DNA of 62,470 bases. It comes from Rhodospirillaceae bacterium. GTDB lineage: Bacteria > Pseudomonadota > Alphaproteobacteria > UBA6615. Every line of letters starts with the position of its first letter. Within the stretch, counting starts at the first letter, position 1. The stretch lies in the NCBI GenBank assembly GCA_002724635.1, contig PBPM01000105.1, positions 1 to 62,470 on the forward strand, given 5' to 3'. Under the pieces are notes generated by a model. It was not told where the DNA came from, searched no databases, and worked only from the letters and a program-made list of their open reading frames with translations. This document shows, piece after piece, positions 26,659 through 35,360 of this stretch. The position numbers and the translations under genes were made by a program.

Positions 26659-27780
26659 ATGGTCATGAGCGACGCAGCATCCCCGGATTCGGCACAGAAA
26701 CCCGATGAACTGATCCCTGTCTCCCTGCTGACGGGCTTCCTCGGCAGCGGCAAGACGACTGTGCTGAACCATGTCCTGCATGATCCGCGCATGGATAAGT
26801 CCGCGGTTATCGTCAACGAATTCGGTGAGGTAGGCCTCGACCATGAGCTTATGGTGGCGGGTAGCGAGGACATGGTGCTGCTCAACAGCGGCTGTTTGTG
26901 CTGCACGGTGCGCGGCGATCTCGTGAACACACTGCGCGACATGGTGATGCTCCGCCTGCGCGAGGACGTGCCGTCCTTCGACCGGGTGCTGATCGAGACG
27001 ACCGGACTCGCCGATCCCGCGCCGATTCTGCACACGCTGATGTCCGACCAGCTTGTGACCAACTATTTCCGCCTCGACGGGGTGATCACAACCGTCGATG
27101 CCGCCAACGGCGCCGACACGCTCGACCGGCAGTTCGAATCGGTGAAGCAGGTGGCGGTCGCCGACCGGCTGTTACTCACTAAAACCGATCTCGCCGACGG
27201 GGCCGCGCGCGAGACCCTTGAAACCCGGCTCGCGGCGGCGAACCCCGCCGCCCCGCGTATCAAGGTGATGAATGGCGATGTCAATCCGAACCTGTTGTTC
27301 AACGCCGGACTGTTCGACCCGAAGACTAAGACGGCGGATGTCGAGCGCTGGCTGCGCGACGAAGCTTACGGTCATGCCCATGATCACGACCATGGGCACG
27401 AACATGGGCACGGGCATGACGTGAACCGCCACGACGATCACATCAGCTCGTTCTGTGTGACCTATGACGAGCCGCTGCGCCTCGACGCGCTGGAGCAATG
27501 GTTTGATACCATCATGATGCTCAAGGGGCCGGACCTCCTGCGAATCAAGGGAATCGTAAATGTGGAAGAAATGGACAGGCCCGTCGTGATTCACGGGGTG
27601 CAGCATGTCTTCCACCCGCCTGCCGTCCTCGACGTCTGGCCGTCGGACGACCGGCGCACCCGGATCGTGTTCATTACCCGCGACGTAGAGCGCAAGGCGA
27701 TCGAGGACACGCTAACCTGGTTCTCGGACGACAAGCTTCGGGCCCACGGGAAGCCCAACGCGGCTCTGACGATCGACTGA
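26659..27780 (+). CDS. COG0523 (CobW/ZinT-type) GTPase with His-rich metal loop
   Basis: A 373-residue G3E-family GTPase. Walker A is GFLGSGKTT (about residues 25-33), the metal-binding motif is CLCC (residues 79-82), a guanine-specificity segment LTKTDLAD follows, and the C-terminal CobW domain is intact. Between the two domains lies a His-rich run (about residues 238-262, more than ten His) that is typical of zinc chaperone members such as ZigA/YeiR-like proteins. It should move a metal ion, most likely zinc, to client enzymes using GTP. A second ATG at 26665 is also possible. Beside hisI and a metal-altered dihydroorotase it suggests a low-zinc response. A cobalt or nitrile-hydratase role is less likely because no such genes are near. 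Confidence 0.88.
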   Translation: MVMSDAASPDSAQKPDELIPVSLLTGFLGSGKTTVLNHVLHDPRMDKSAVIVNEFGEVGLDHELMVAGSEDMVLLNSGCLCCTVRGDLVNTLRDMVMLRLREDVPSFDRVLIETTGLADPAPILHTLMSDQLVTNYFRLDGVITTVDAANGADTLDRQFESVKQVAVADRLLLTKTDLADGAARETLETRLAAANPAAPRIKVMNGDVNPNLLFNAGLFDPKTKTADVERWLRDEAYGHAHDHDHGHEHGHGHDVNRHDDHISSFCVTYDEPLRLDALEQWFDTIMMLKGPDLLRIKGIVNVEEMDRPVVIHGVQHVFHPPAVLDVWPSDDRRTRIVFITRDVERKAIEDTLTWFSDDKLRAHGKPNAALTID

Positions 27781-27885
27781 GGCGAGATTCGAGGAGCGGG
27801 CCCGCGTAGGGCGCTCGAGGTTAAAATTCCCATTTTCGTCACCTCAGCTTCCCGTCCGCCGCACCTCGTCGTGCCCGCTCTACCT

Positions 27886-27975
27886 CATCACTCCCGCGAA
27901 CGAGGGAGCCCATAATCACCGATGATGCATGCCGGGGCAGGCGCCCATGCTTATGGGTGCCCGCCTTGGCGGGCA
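27886..27975. repeat. Dispersed palindromic repeat (REP-like), copy 3
   Basis: This is the clearest copy, in a 347-bp gene-free stretch (27781-28127) after the GTPase gene. It has the hairpin cccgcgaacgaggg, then 'agcccataatcaccgatg', a spacer, and a second hairpin tgcccgccttggcgggca. The preceding bases from about 27826 ('attcccattttcgtcacc') look like part of another degraded unit. I see no gene in the rest of the gap, which must contain the promoter for the crotonase gene. Confidence 0.65.
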
Positions 27976-28127
27976 ATACGAACTGAAGGATTGCAGGGAG
28001 CAATTGTCATCTCATGTGTCCATCACCGTCATGCCCGGACATCTCGACACGTCTCGCACCCGCGCGGCATTTGCGCGATACTGCGTGCCTGTTCACCGAG
28101 TCTTTTCCGAGAAAACGCGAGAATCCT

Positions 28128-28907
28128 ATGTCCGACACCGTTCAGGTCGAGCGCCGTGACGATATCGCCATCGTCTCCCTGCACCGCACCGAGAAGCGCA
28201 ACGCACTGCGCCAGGAGGACTGGATCGCCGTCGGCGACACCATCGATGCGCTGGGTGAGGACGACGACCTGCGCTGTGTCGTCCTGCGGGGTGCGGGCGA
28301 GGAGGCCTTTTGCGCCGGCGCGGACATCACGAATTTCGAGGCCGAGCGGTCCGACCGGAAGAAGGTGAAGACTTATGAGGCCGCGACCGACCGGGCTTTC
28401 CTGAGCGTGCGCAATTCACACCATCCTGTTATTGCGATGATCCACGGATTCTGCATCGGCGGCGGCTTCGAGCTGGCCCTGGCGGCCGATCTGCGTATCT
28501 CGGGCGAGTCCGGCCGGTTCGGCGTTCCGGCCAAGAATATCGGGCTCTTCCTTGGCTATAATCTGGTCCAGTTACTGGTCGACGCGGGCGGCCGCGCCGT
28601 CGCCTCCGAGATCCTACTCGAGGGCCGGGCGATTTCGGCTGAGGAAGCGCTGATCAAGAACCTCGTGACCCGGGTCGTGCCCGACGTCGAGCTCGAGGAA
28701 AACGTTATGAAGGCCGCCCGGCGGATCGCCGACGGCGCGCCCTTGTCTCATCGCTTTCACCGGGCGGCGCTCCAACGGCTCGCCGACCCGCGCCCGTTGA
28801 CTCGGGCCGAGCTGGAGGGTCAGTTCGACTATGCGGACAGCGAGGATTACATGGCCGGGTACAACGCGTTCAAAGCGCGCGAGAAGCCGAAGTTCCGGGG
28901 CCGCTAG
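28128..28907 (+). CDS. Enoyl-CoA hydratase/isomerase-family protein (crotonase)
   Basis: A 259-residue single-domain crotonase. LHRTEKRNAL at the N-terminus, FCAGADITNF (oxyanion loop, about residue 63) and GGGFELALAADLRI (about residue 110) show the fold and the first catalytic Glu. The second Glu, usually in an LPE motif, is absent: the chain reads FGVPAKNIG there. So it may not be a standard hydratase; isomerase, hydrolase or a ring-substrate hydratase activity fits as well. The start at 28128 is where homology begins; a longer frame from 28014 runs into repeat-rich DNA. The MFS gene follows directly (stop TAG, then GTG), which implies co-translation. Confidence 0.88.
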   Translation: MSDTVQVERRDDIAIVSLHRTEKRNALRQEDWIAVGDTIDALGEDDDLRCVVLRGAGEEAFCAGADITNFEAERSDRKKVKTYEAATDRAFLSVRNSHHPVIAMIHGFCIGGGFELALAADLRISGESGRFGVPAKNIGLFLGYNLVQLLVDAGGRAVASEILLEGRAISAEEALIKNLVTRVVPDVELEENVMKAARRIADGAPLSHRFHRAALQRLADPRPLTRAELEGQFDYADSEDYMAGYNAFKAREKPKFRGR

Positions 28908-30164
28908 GTGACGGGCCTCGCGACGCCGGCGGCGAAGCGGCCGCCTACGATGCGGCTCGTCGCGGTAATCTTCCTGCCCTTCGCGCTCGGCTATTTTTTC
29001 TCCTATCTCTACCGCACCGTCAACGCGGTGATCGGTCCGGACCTAGCGCTCGAGATGTTGCTGTCGCCGGGCCAGCTGGGCATGCTCACCAGCACCTACT
29101 TCATCGCCTTTGCCTCGGCCCAGATCCCGGTCGGCATCTATCTCGACAGCCACGGGCCACGTCGCGTGGTGGCAGTATTGCTGCTCATCGCCGCGGTTGG
29201 CGCCTTCCTGTTCTCGATCGGAGAGGGGCTGTGGGGCCTGGTACTTGGCCGGGCCCTGATCGGGCTCGGCGTCGCGGCCTGCCTGATGGGGGCATTCAAG
29301 GCCATGAGCGAGTGGTTTCCGGGCGAGAAACTTCCCTTCATGAATGGGCTCGTCGTTGCCTTCGGCGGCTTGGGTGCCATGGTCGCGACCGCACCGACCG
29401 AGGCGTTCGTCTCCGAGGTGGGGTGGCGCTTCGGCTTTGCAGCACTTGCCATCGCCACTCTTCTCGTTGCGGCGGCGATCTGGTACGTCGCGCCCGAGCG
29501 CGAGCGCGCTGGCGCGTCCGAGCCCATGGCGTCGCGCATCAACGGCATGGTCTCCATCTACCGCAGCGGGCTGTTCTGGTGGGTAGCGCCGCTCGCGGCC
29601 CTGTCCCAGGGCAGCTTTCTCGCCATCCAGACCCTGTGGGCGGGCCCCTGGTTGCGCGACGTTGCCGGGCTCGATTCCCGTGCCGTCAGCTTCACCCTGC
29701 TGGCCGGTGCGGCCGGCTTCGTGCTTGGCAACGTCTTTATAGGCCTGATCGCCGAGCGACTGGCCCGCCGGGATATCCCACCGCTGGTGACCGCGGCAGG
29801 CGGCATGGCGCTGTTCATCCTGGTCCAGCTGCTGGTGTTGCTCGAATGGACATTCGCGCCGGAGCTGCTCTGGTTCATCTTCGGCGCGACCGGGACCGCG
29901 GGCGTAGTCATCTTCGCCGTGCTAGCGCGCATGTTCCCCGCCGAACTCGTCGGGCGGGCCAGCACGGCCCAGAACCTATTGATTTTCGGCGCGGCGTTCG
30001 CCCTGCAATGGGGCATGGGCGAGGTGATCAACCTCTGGCCCGTTGCGACGGACGGTGCTTACTCGGTCAAGGGTTATCGCGCCGCCTTTGGTGCCGCACT
30101 AGCCCTGCAGGTCGCCGCCTTCGCTTGGATGCTGGCCTACCGGCCGAAGCCGAAGTCCGCATAG
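28908..30164 (+). CDS. Major facilitator superfamily transporter
   Basis: A 418-residue protein with about 12 hydrophobic segments. The first half has the DSHGPRRVV loop 2-3 motif of the MFS (form of DxxGRR) and the N-terminal YRTVNAVIGPDLA region seen in organic-anion and nitrate-type carriers. It starts with GTG immediately after the crotonase stop, so the two are one unit. It may carry the acid (or its product) on which the crotonase pathway acts. The family is sure; direction and substrate are unknown. Confidence 0.87.
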   Translation: MTGLATPAAKRPPTMRLVAVIFLPFALGYFFSYLYRTVNAVIGPDLALEMLLSPGQLGMLTSTYFIAFASAQIPVGIYLDSHGPRRVVAVLLLIAAVGAFLFSIGEGLWGLVLGRALIGLGVAACLMGAFKAMSEWFPGEKLPFMNGLVVAFGGLGAMVATAPTEAFVSEVGWRFGFAALAIATLLVAAAIWYVAPERERAGASEPMASRINGMVSIYRSGLFWWVAPLAALSQGSFLAIQTLWAGPWLRDVAGLDSRAVSFTLLAGAAGFVLGNVFIGLIAERLARRDIPPLVTAAGGMALFILVQLLVLLEWTFAPELLWFIFGATGTAGVVIFAVLARMFPAELVGRASTAQNLLIFGAAFALQWGMGEVINLWPVATDGAYSVKGYRAAFGAALALQVAAFAWMLAYRPKPKSA

Positions 30165-30636
30165 CGCAAGAAGCGTTTGGTGCTTGGCCGTTTAGCGCCG
30201 GTCGGACGTTTCCCGAAGGACGGAGACCGTCGCCTGGTTCCTGCGGAAGGGTTGCGAGACCTGTCCCATGAAGCTCGCCTGCATCGGCCTGTCGATTCCG
30301 ATATCCGCCGGTGGGCACCGGTCGGCGTAGTATAAGGTCCGTATCGCGACATCGAAGAGCAACAGGGTGGCCGGACTCAAAGCCGAGCCATGTCCCGAAG
30401 AGGCAGGCGGCGAGGATACGTTGTCAGAGCAGGAAGGTCGGCGTGTAGCCGACGAGCCCCCGTTAATTGCCGTCACCGGTGATGGCGTCGGCGCCACCTT
30501 CGAAAACGATACGCAACGCAAAAACTTCGCAATCACAGCGGGTGCCTTTGGCACCCGGTGTTTTGTAGCCATCCAACCGAATTCTCATGGCACAAAATGG
30601 TGATGCTTTCGCAGTATCCCCCTTGCGCTATCGGGC
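30165..30636. other. Intergenic region of about 470 bp with no convincing gene
   Basis: Both neighbours point into this stretch (MFS gene from the left, quinone oxidoreductase from the right). Short open frames exist on both strands (for example 30367-30603 rightward), but none has a ribosome-binding site or recognisable motif. A hairpin gggtgcctttggcaccc at about 30540-30556, followed by a T-run within 'ggtgttttg', could be a weak terminator. I see no tRNA or repeat here. Confidence 0.5.
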
Positions 30637-31620
30637 TCATTCCGCCGGGCGGACGATCACAGTGCCGAGTTTGTCGCCGGATTCGACAAATTCGTGGGCC
30701 GCAGCGCACCGATTGAGCGGGAATGTCGCAGAGACGTTGTGGATTCCTTGGCCCTCGGCCAGCCATGCGATGATGTCTGAGCGCGCGGCCTCGATTGCTG
30801 CGCGAGGTACGCTGTGCAGTACCATGAATCGGACGATTGCGTTGCGCAGCGCCATGCGCAGCATGAGATTCTTGGGGTCGCCGGTCGTAGCGTAGACCGA
30901 GATCGTGCCGCCTGTAGCGAGAACTCGGGACGTCAGGTCGAGATTCGCCGCGAGATCCACCTCGACGACGCGATCGACGCCCTGTCCATTCGTCAGGTCG
31001 AGGATTTGCTCGGCGGCGTTCGCGTCGCGGTAATTGACCGTATGGTCGGCACCGCCGACCTTCGCATGGGCCGCTTTCGCGTCCGAGCTGACCGTCGCAA
31101 TCACTGTGGCGCCCCCCCATTTCGCCCACTGCACCCCATAGTGGCCGACAGCGCCCGCGCCCCCGGTTACCAAAACGGTCTTGCCCAAGACAGGCCCGTC
31201 GGAGAACACGTTATGGTAGCCGGTCATGCAGGGAATGCCGAGGCATGCGCCTTCATTGAAGTCGAGCGCATCGGGTAGGGGCGCTAAGAGCCAGGCATCC
31301 AGGGTGATGTATTCCGCCGCGGTGCCAAAGGCGCGGCCTTGGAGCTGGCCGTTGAAAAGCCAGACGCGCTGGCCCTCGGCGAGGCCGGTCACGCCGTCAC
31401 CGATCGCGTCGACTACGCCCGCACCGTCGCTGTTGGGGATGATACGAGGATGCTCCATGCCGTAGGTGCCGAGGCCCCGGCGCTTAACGTCGGCAGGGTT
31501 GACGCCCGAGGCAAAGAGCTTCACACGCACCTCGCCCGGTCGCGGGTCGGTCGCCTCGATCTCTCCGCAGTGCAGTACATCGCGTGCGGGGCCGAGTTCT
31601 TCGTACCAGACGGCTTTCAT
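30637..31620 (-). CDS. Zinc-free medium-chain dehydrogenase: NADPH:quinone oxidoreductase
   Basis: A 327-residue medium-chain dehydrogenase/reductase of the QOR type. The N-terminal catalytic domain carries FASGVNPADVKRR and IPNSDGAGVV; the nucleotide-binding domain starts with VLVTGGAGAVGHYGVQWAK (about residue 148). The Cys/His zinc ligands of alcohol dehydrogenases are missing, as expected for quinone oxidoreductases. It should reduce quinones or alpha,beta-unsaturated carbonyls with NADPH. The start at 31620 follows AGGAACACC; a longer frame lacks homology. It diverges from the HIT gene at 31729, with about 108 bp between them. Confidence 0.87.
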   Translation of the reverse strand: MKAVWYEELGPARDVLHCGEIEATDPRPGEVRVKLFASGVNPADVKRRGLGTYGMEHPRIIPNSDGAGVVDAIGDGVTGLAEGQRVWLFNGQLQGRAFGTAAEYITLDAWLLAPLPDALDFNEGACLGIPCMTGYHNVFSDGPVLGKTVLVTGGAGAVGHYGVQWAKWGGATVIATVSSDAKAAHAKVGGADHTVNYRDANAAEQILDLTNGQGVDRVVEVDLAANLDLTSRVLATGGTISVYATTGDPKNLMLRMALRNAIVRFMVLHSVPRAAIEAARSDIIAWLAEGQGIHNVSATFPLNRCAAAHEFVESGDKLGTVIVRPAE

Positions 31621-31728
31621 GGCGGTGTTCCTGATAGTTACTACCCGGCGATCATGCCGCATGACGTTTGTCTGTACTAGCTGATGAGGTCTGCGCGCCG
31701 GCGCGCTAGACTGCTGGAGCTGTAACTG

Positions 31729-32151
31729 ATGAGCGCAACCAATATGCCCGACTTCGAACTCCACCCCCAGCTCGCCGCCGACACGTTACCCGTCTGTTCG
31801 TTGCCGCTCTGCGAGGTGCTTCTGCTAAACGACGCCAATTATCCTTGGCTGGTGCTGGTCCCGGCGAGGGCGAATCTCCGGGACTTTCACGACCTCTCTT
31901 CGGACGACATGGTGACAGCGGGGCGCGAGATCAGCCGGGCGAGTGAGGCGCTGGTCGGGCTGCTCGCGCCGGATAAGATCAACGTCGCCGCACTCGGCAA
32001 CATGGTGCCTCAGTTGCACATCCACGTGATCGCTCGCTTCACCGATGACGCGGCCTGGCCGAGCCCGATCTGGGGTGTCGTTCCTGCACAGGAATACGAA
32101 TCCAGTGCTTTGGATACATGGCTCGCCGATCTGCGCCGGGCCTTCGGCTGA
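31729..32151 (+). CDS. HIT-family hydrolase
   Basis: A 140-residue histidine-triad protein, likely a nucleotide hydrolase or transferase acting on nucleoside phosphoramidates or dinucleotides. The triad segment reads VPQLHIHVIARF (about residues 104-115): the first His of the classical His-x-His-x-His pattern is Gln, while the two central His including the nucleophile remain. This Gln form is common in one proteobacterial HIT branch. It also has the NDANYPWLVLVP and NVAALGN stretches of this branch. It is 31 bp upstream of the DNA helicase gene, so the two may share a transcript. Confidence 0.87.
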   Translation: MSATNMPDFELHPQLAADTLPVCSLPLCEVLLLNDANYPWLVLVPARANLRDFHDLSSDDMVTAGREISRASEALVGLLAPDKINVAALGNMVPQLHIHVIARFTDDAAWPSPIWGVVPAQEYESSALDTWLADLRRAFG

Positions 32152-32182
32152 AGGTTTTTTAAAAGGCGCTTTGGTACAACAG

Positions 32183-34639
32183 ATGCATAGCAAGCTGCCG
32201 ACCGCACTATCCGACTGGTTCGCATCCCGCGGCTGGGTGCCCCACACCCATCAGCTGGCGATGCTGGACGCGGCCACCGAGGGACGCTCGGCACTGCTGA
32301 TCGCGCCCACCGGCGGCGGTAAGACCCTGGCCGGTTTCCTGCCGAGCCTGGTCGAGCTGACCGATGCCTATCCCACCCCGGACGGCCTGCACACGCTCTA
32401 CATCTCGCCGCTGAAGGCGCTGGCGGTGGACATCCACCGGAACCTCGAGATCCCCATTGCCGAGATGGGCCTGCCGATACGGGCCGAGACTCGGACGGGC
32501 GACACGCCCCAGGCGAAGCGCCAGCGCCAGCGGCGCACCCCGCCGCAGATGCTCATGACCACGCCCGAGAGCCTTGCGCTTCTGCTCTCCTACGAGGACG
32601 CGGCTGAGATTTTTGGCCGGCTGCGCTGCGTCATTGTCGACGAGTTGCATGCGCTTGAGAACAACAAGCGCGGCGATCTCCTCGCGCTCGGCCTTTCGCG
32701 CCTTGCAGGCCTCGCACCCGACGCGCGCCGGGTGGGCCTTAGTGCGACGGTGGCGCAGCCCGACCGTTTACGCCGCTGGCTTTCGCCGACCCGCGATGCC
32801 GGTGATGTATCGCTGGTCCTTGGTGAGGCGGGCGTCGAGCCACGCATTGAAGTTCTGGAGACGGCGGTAGAGATGCCCTGGTCGGGCCACATGGGTGCCC
32901 ATGCCATGCCCGAGGTCTACGCGCGCCTGCGTGACGGTGGTACGACCATCGTCTTTGTGAACACTCGCGCTCAGGCGGAGATCGTGTTTCAGGAACTCTG
33001 GCGCTTGAACGAGAGCGGGCTACGGATCGCGCTTCATCACGGCAGCCTCGCGCCCGAGCAGCGCCACAAGGTCGAGGCGGCGATGGCGCGTGGTGACCTC
33101 GACGCTGTCGTCGCGACCTCGTCCCTCGATCTTGGGGTCGACTGGGCGGCGGTCGATCTTGTAATCCAGGTGGGCGCGCCGAAGGGCTCGACCCGGCTCC
33201 TGCAGCGCGCGGGTCGCTCCAACCATCAGATGGACAGCCCGAGCCATGCCGTCCTCGTGCCAGCCAACCGGTTCGAGGTGCTTGAGTGCCGGGCGGCGGT
33301 CGAGGCGATCCGCGCCCAAACGCTGGACGGCATCCCGGCCCGGCCCGGCGGGATGGACGTGCTGGCCCAGCACATCTTGGGCACGGCCTGCTCCGGGCCC
33401 CTGGACCGCGATGCGTTGTACGCAGAGGTGCGCACGGCGGGGCCGTATACCGACCTCCCGCGAGAGGATTTTGACGATGTCTTCGAGTTTGTCGCGACGG
33501 GCGGCTACGCCCTCGGTGGCTACAAGAAATTCCAGCGGCTGTTCCGTACGTCGACCGGGACGTACGAGATTGCTAGCCGGACGGCTGTCCGAGACTATCG
33601 CATGAATGTCGGCACCATCGTCGAAGCGCCGACCCTCAAGGTGTGCCTCGGTCGGGGGCGGGTGCTTGGCGAGGTTGAGGAGAACTTCGTGAACTACCTT
33701 ACCAAAGGGGATACGTTCGTGTTCTCGGGCCGGCTGCTCGAGTTCGTCGAGGTGCGTAAGACCAGCGTGATCGCCCGGCCGGGTAAGGGCGCCGCGCCGG
33801 CTGTGCCCGCCTATGTGGGCGGCCGGCTGCCCCTCTCGAGCCATCTCGCCGACCGGGTGCGGACGATCCTATCGGATCCAAAAACCTGGGCCGATCTACC
33901 GGAGCAGGTCGCGAACTGGCTCGATGTGCAGCGCTGGCGCTCGATCTTGCCGCCGCGCGATGGGCTTCTGGTCGAGACCTTTTCGCGCGCCAACAAGCAC
34001 TATCTGGTCGCCTACTGCTTCGAGGGCCGGAATGCACACCAGACCCTCGGCATGTTGCTGACCCGGCGCATGGAGCGCGCCGGGCTCAACCCGCTGGGTT
34101 TCGTCGCGACGGACTATGTGATCGGCTTGTGGAGCACGAAGTCCTGCAAGGCAGCCGACATCGATGCGCTGTTCGACGAGGACATGCTGGGCGACGACCT
34201 TGAGGCCTGGATGGCGGATTCCTCCATGCTCAAGCGGACCTTTCGCAACGTCGCTGTGATTGCTGGGCTGATCCAGCGCCACCACCCGGGAGCGCAGAAG
34301 ACCCGCCGCCAGGTGACCTTCAACTCCGACCTGATCTACGATGTGCTGCGCTCCCACGAGCCAAACCACATCCTACTCCGTGCCACGCGCGCCGACGCGG
34401 GCGCGGGCCTGACAGATGTGCGTCGCCTGTCGGCTATGCTGGCGCGGGTCCGCGGGCGCATCACGCACTGCCATCTCGACCGGGTCTCGCCCTTGGCCGT
34501 GCCGATCCTGCTCGAGATCGGTCGCGAGAGCGTCTACGGCGCGGCGATCGACGAGCTGTTGGGGGAATCGGCCGAAGCGCTTATCTCTGAGGCCATGGAC
34601 AATGCGGTCACGAAGGAGCTGGGCTTCGATGCGGCCTGA
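32183..34639 (+). CDS. Ligase-associated DEXH-box DNA helicase (Lhr-like)
   Basis: An 818-residue superfamily 2 helicase. Motif I APTGGGKT is at about 43-50, DELH (motif II) near 153, SAT (motif III) near 190, and motif VI QRAGRSNH near 345; the C-terminal Lhr-type domain is complete. The length fits the bacterial 'ligase-associated' group, which works with an ATP-dependent ligase and the PdeM nuclease in DNA repair. The start is uncertain: ATG 32183 lacks a clear Shine-Dalgarno site, while an in-frame TTG at 32171 has AAAAGGC upstream. Its end overlaps the PdeM gene by 11 bp. The usual ligase and exonuclease genes are not in the window. Confidence 0.93.
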   Translation: MHSKLPTALSDWFASRGWVPHTHQLAMLDAATEGRSALLIAPTGGGKTLAGFLPSLVELTDAYPTPDGLHTLYISPLKALAVDIHRNLEIPIAEMGLPIRAETRTGDTPQAKRQRQRRTPPQMLMTTPESLALLLSYEDAAEIFGRLRCVIVDELHALENNKRGDLLALGLSRLAGLAPDARRVGLSATVAQPDRLRRWLSPTRDAGDVSLVLGEAGVEPRIEVLETAVEMPWSGHMGAHAMPEVYARLRDGGTTIVFVNTRAQAEIVFQELWRLNESGLRIALHHGSLAPEQRHKVEAAMARGDLDAVVATSSLDLGVDWAAVDLVIQVGAPKGSTRLLQRAGRSNHQMDSPSHAVLVPANRFEVLECRAAVEAIRAQTLDGIPARPGGMDVLAQHILGTACSGPLDRDALYAEVRTAGPYTDLPREDFDDVFEFVATGGYALGGYKKFQRLFRTSTGTYEIASRTAVRDYRMNVGTIVEAPTLKVCLGRGRVLGEVEENFVNYLTKGDTFVFSGRLLEFVEVRKTSVIARPGKGAAPAVPAYVGGRLPLSSHLADRVRTILSDPKTWADLPEQVANWLDVQRWRSILPPRDGLLVETFSRANKHYLVAYCFEGRNAHQTLGMLLTRRMERAGLNPLGFVATDYVIGLWSTKSCKAADIDALFDEDMLGDDLEAWMADSSMLKRTFRNVAVIAGLIQRHHPGAQKTRRQVTFNSDLIYDVLRSHEPNHILLRATRADAGAGLTDVRRLSAMLARVRGRITHCHLDRVSPLAVPILLEIGRESVYGAAIDELLGESAEALISEAMDNAVTKELGFDAA

Positions 34640-35348
34640 TACGGCATCCATCGAAGTTGCGAGCCAGTCGATTACCCTCGACCATTCGGGCGCGGCATGG
34701 CTGATGAAGACCGGCGACCTGCTGGTGGCGGATTTGCACTTCGAGAAGGGTTCGGCCTTCGCAGCGCGGGGGCAGGGCCTTCTGCCGCCTTATGACACCG
34801 CCGAAACTTTGGGCCGCCTCGAAAAGGCCTGCGCGCGCCTCAAGCCAAACCGCGTCATCTGCCTCGGCGACACGCTGCACGATCTGGCGGGCGAGGCGCG
34901 CATGGCTGACGGCGACCGGCGGCGCCTCGCGCGTCTCGTAGAGAAACATGACTGGGTGTGGATTGCCGGGAATCACGATCCTGCGCCGCCCGCCGACTTC
35001 GGCGGTAGCTCGACGAACGAGTTGCGCGTCGATGACCTCGTTCTCTGCCACGACGTCGCTGAGCGCGCGCCGGACGCGGGAATTGCCGTCGGCGAGGTGT
35101 GCGGGCACTATCATCCCAAGGCGACCGTACGGGTGCGCGGCCAGCGGATTTCCGGGCGCTGCTTCGCGACTGACGGGCGGCGACTCATTCTGCCGGCCTT
35201 CGGCGCCTTCGCCGGCGGCCTCAATGCCCGCGAACCGGCGATCGCCAGGCTCATGTCGGGCCGGTTCCGGGTCTACCTGATCGGGCCGTCGGGCCTGTTC
35301 GCCTTCTGGCATGACCAGCTAGTGCCCGATCCAAAGTGGGCCGCCTGA
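34629..35348 (+). CDS. pdeM: Ligase-associated DNA damage response endonuclease PdeM
   Basis: A 239-residue calcineurin-like metallophosphoesterase. All metal-binding motifs are visible: ADLHFEKG (Asp-x-His), GDTLHD, GNHD and the late GHYHPK. These fit the small PdeM group found with Lhr-like helicases and ATP-dependent ligases. It probably cleaves DNA or removes 3' blocks during repair in the cytoplasm. The ATG at 34629 lies inside the end of the helicase gene (11-bp overlap), so translation is coupled. It is followed 12 bp later by a photolyase gene, which makes this a compact DNA-repair block. Confidence 0.92.
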   Translation: MRPDTASIEVASQSITLDHSGAAWLMKTGDLLVADLHFEKGSAFAARGQGLLPPYDTAETLGRLEKACARLKPNRVICLGDTLHDLAGEARMADGDRRRLARLVEKHDWVWIAGNHDPAPPADFGGSSTNELRVDDLVLCHDVAERAPDAGIAVGEVCGHYHPKATVRVRGQRISGRCFATDGRRLILPAFGAFAGGLNAREPAIARLMSGRFRVYLIGPSGLFAFWHDQLVPDPKWAA

Positions 35349-35360
35349 CGTAATAGGTTC

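Noticed and set aside
30540-30556. Hairpin as a strong terminator
   Set aside because: Stem is only 7 bp and the T-run is short and offset; kept only as a note in the intergenic entry.
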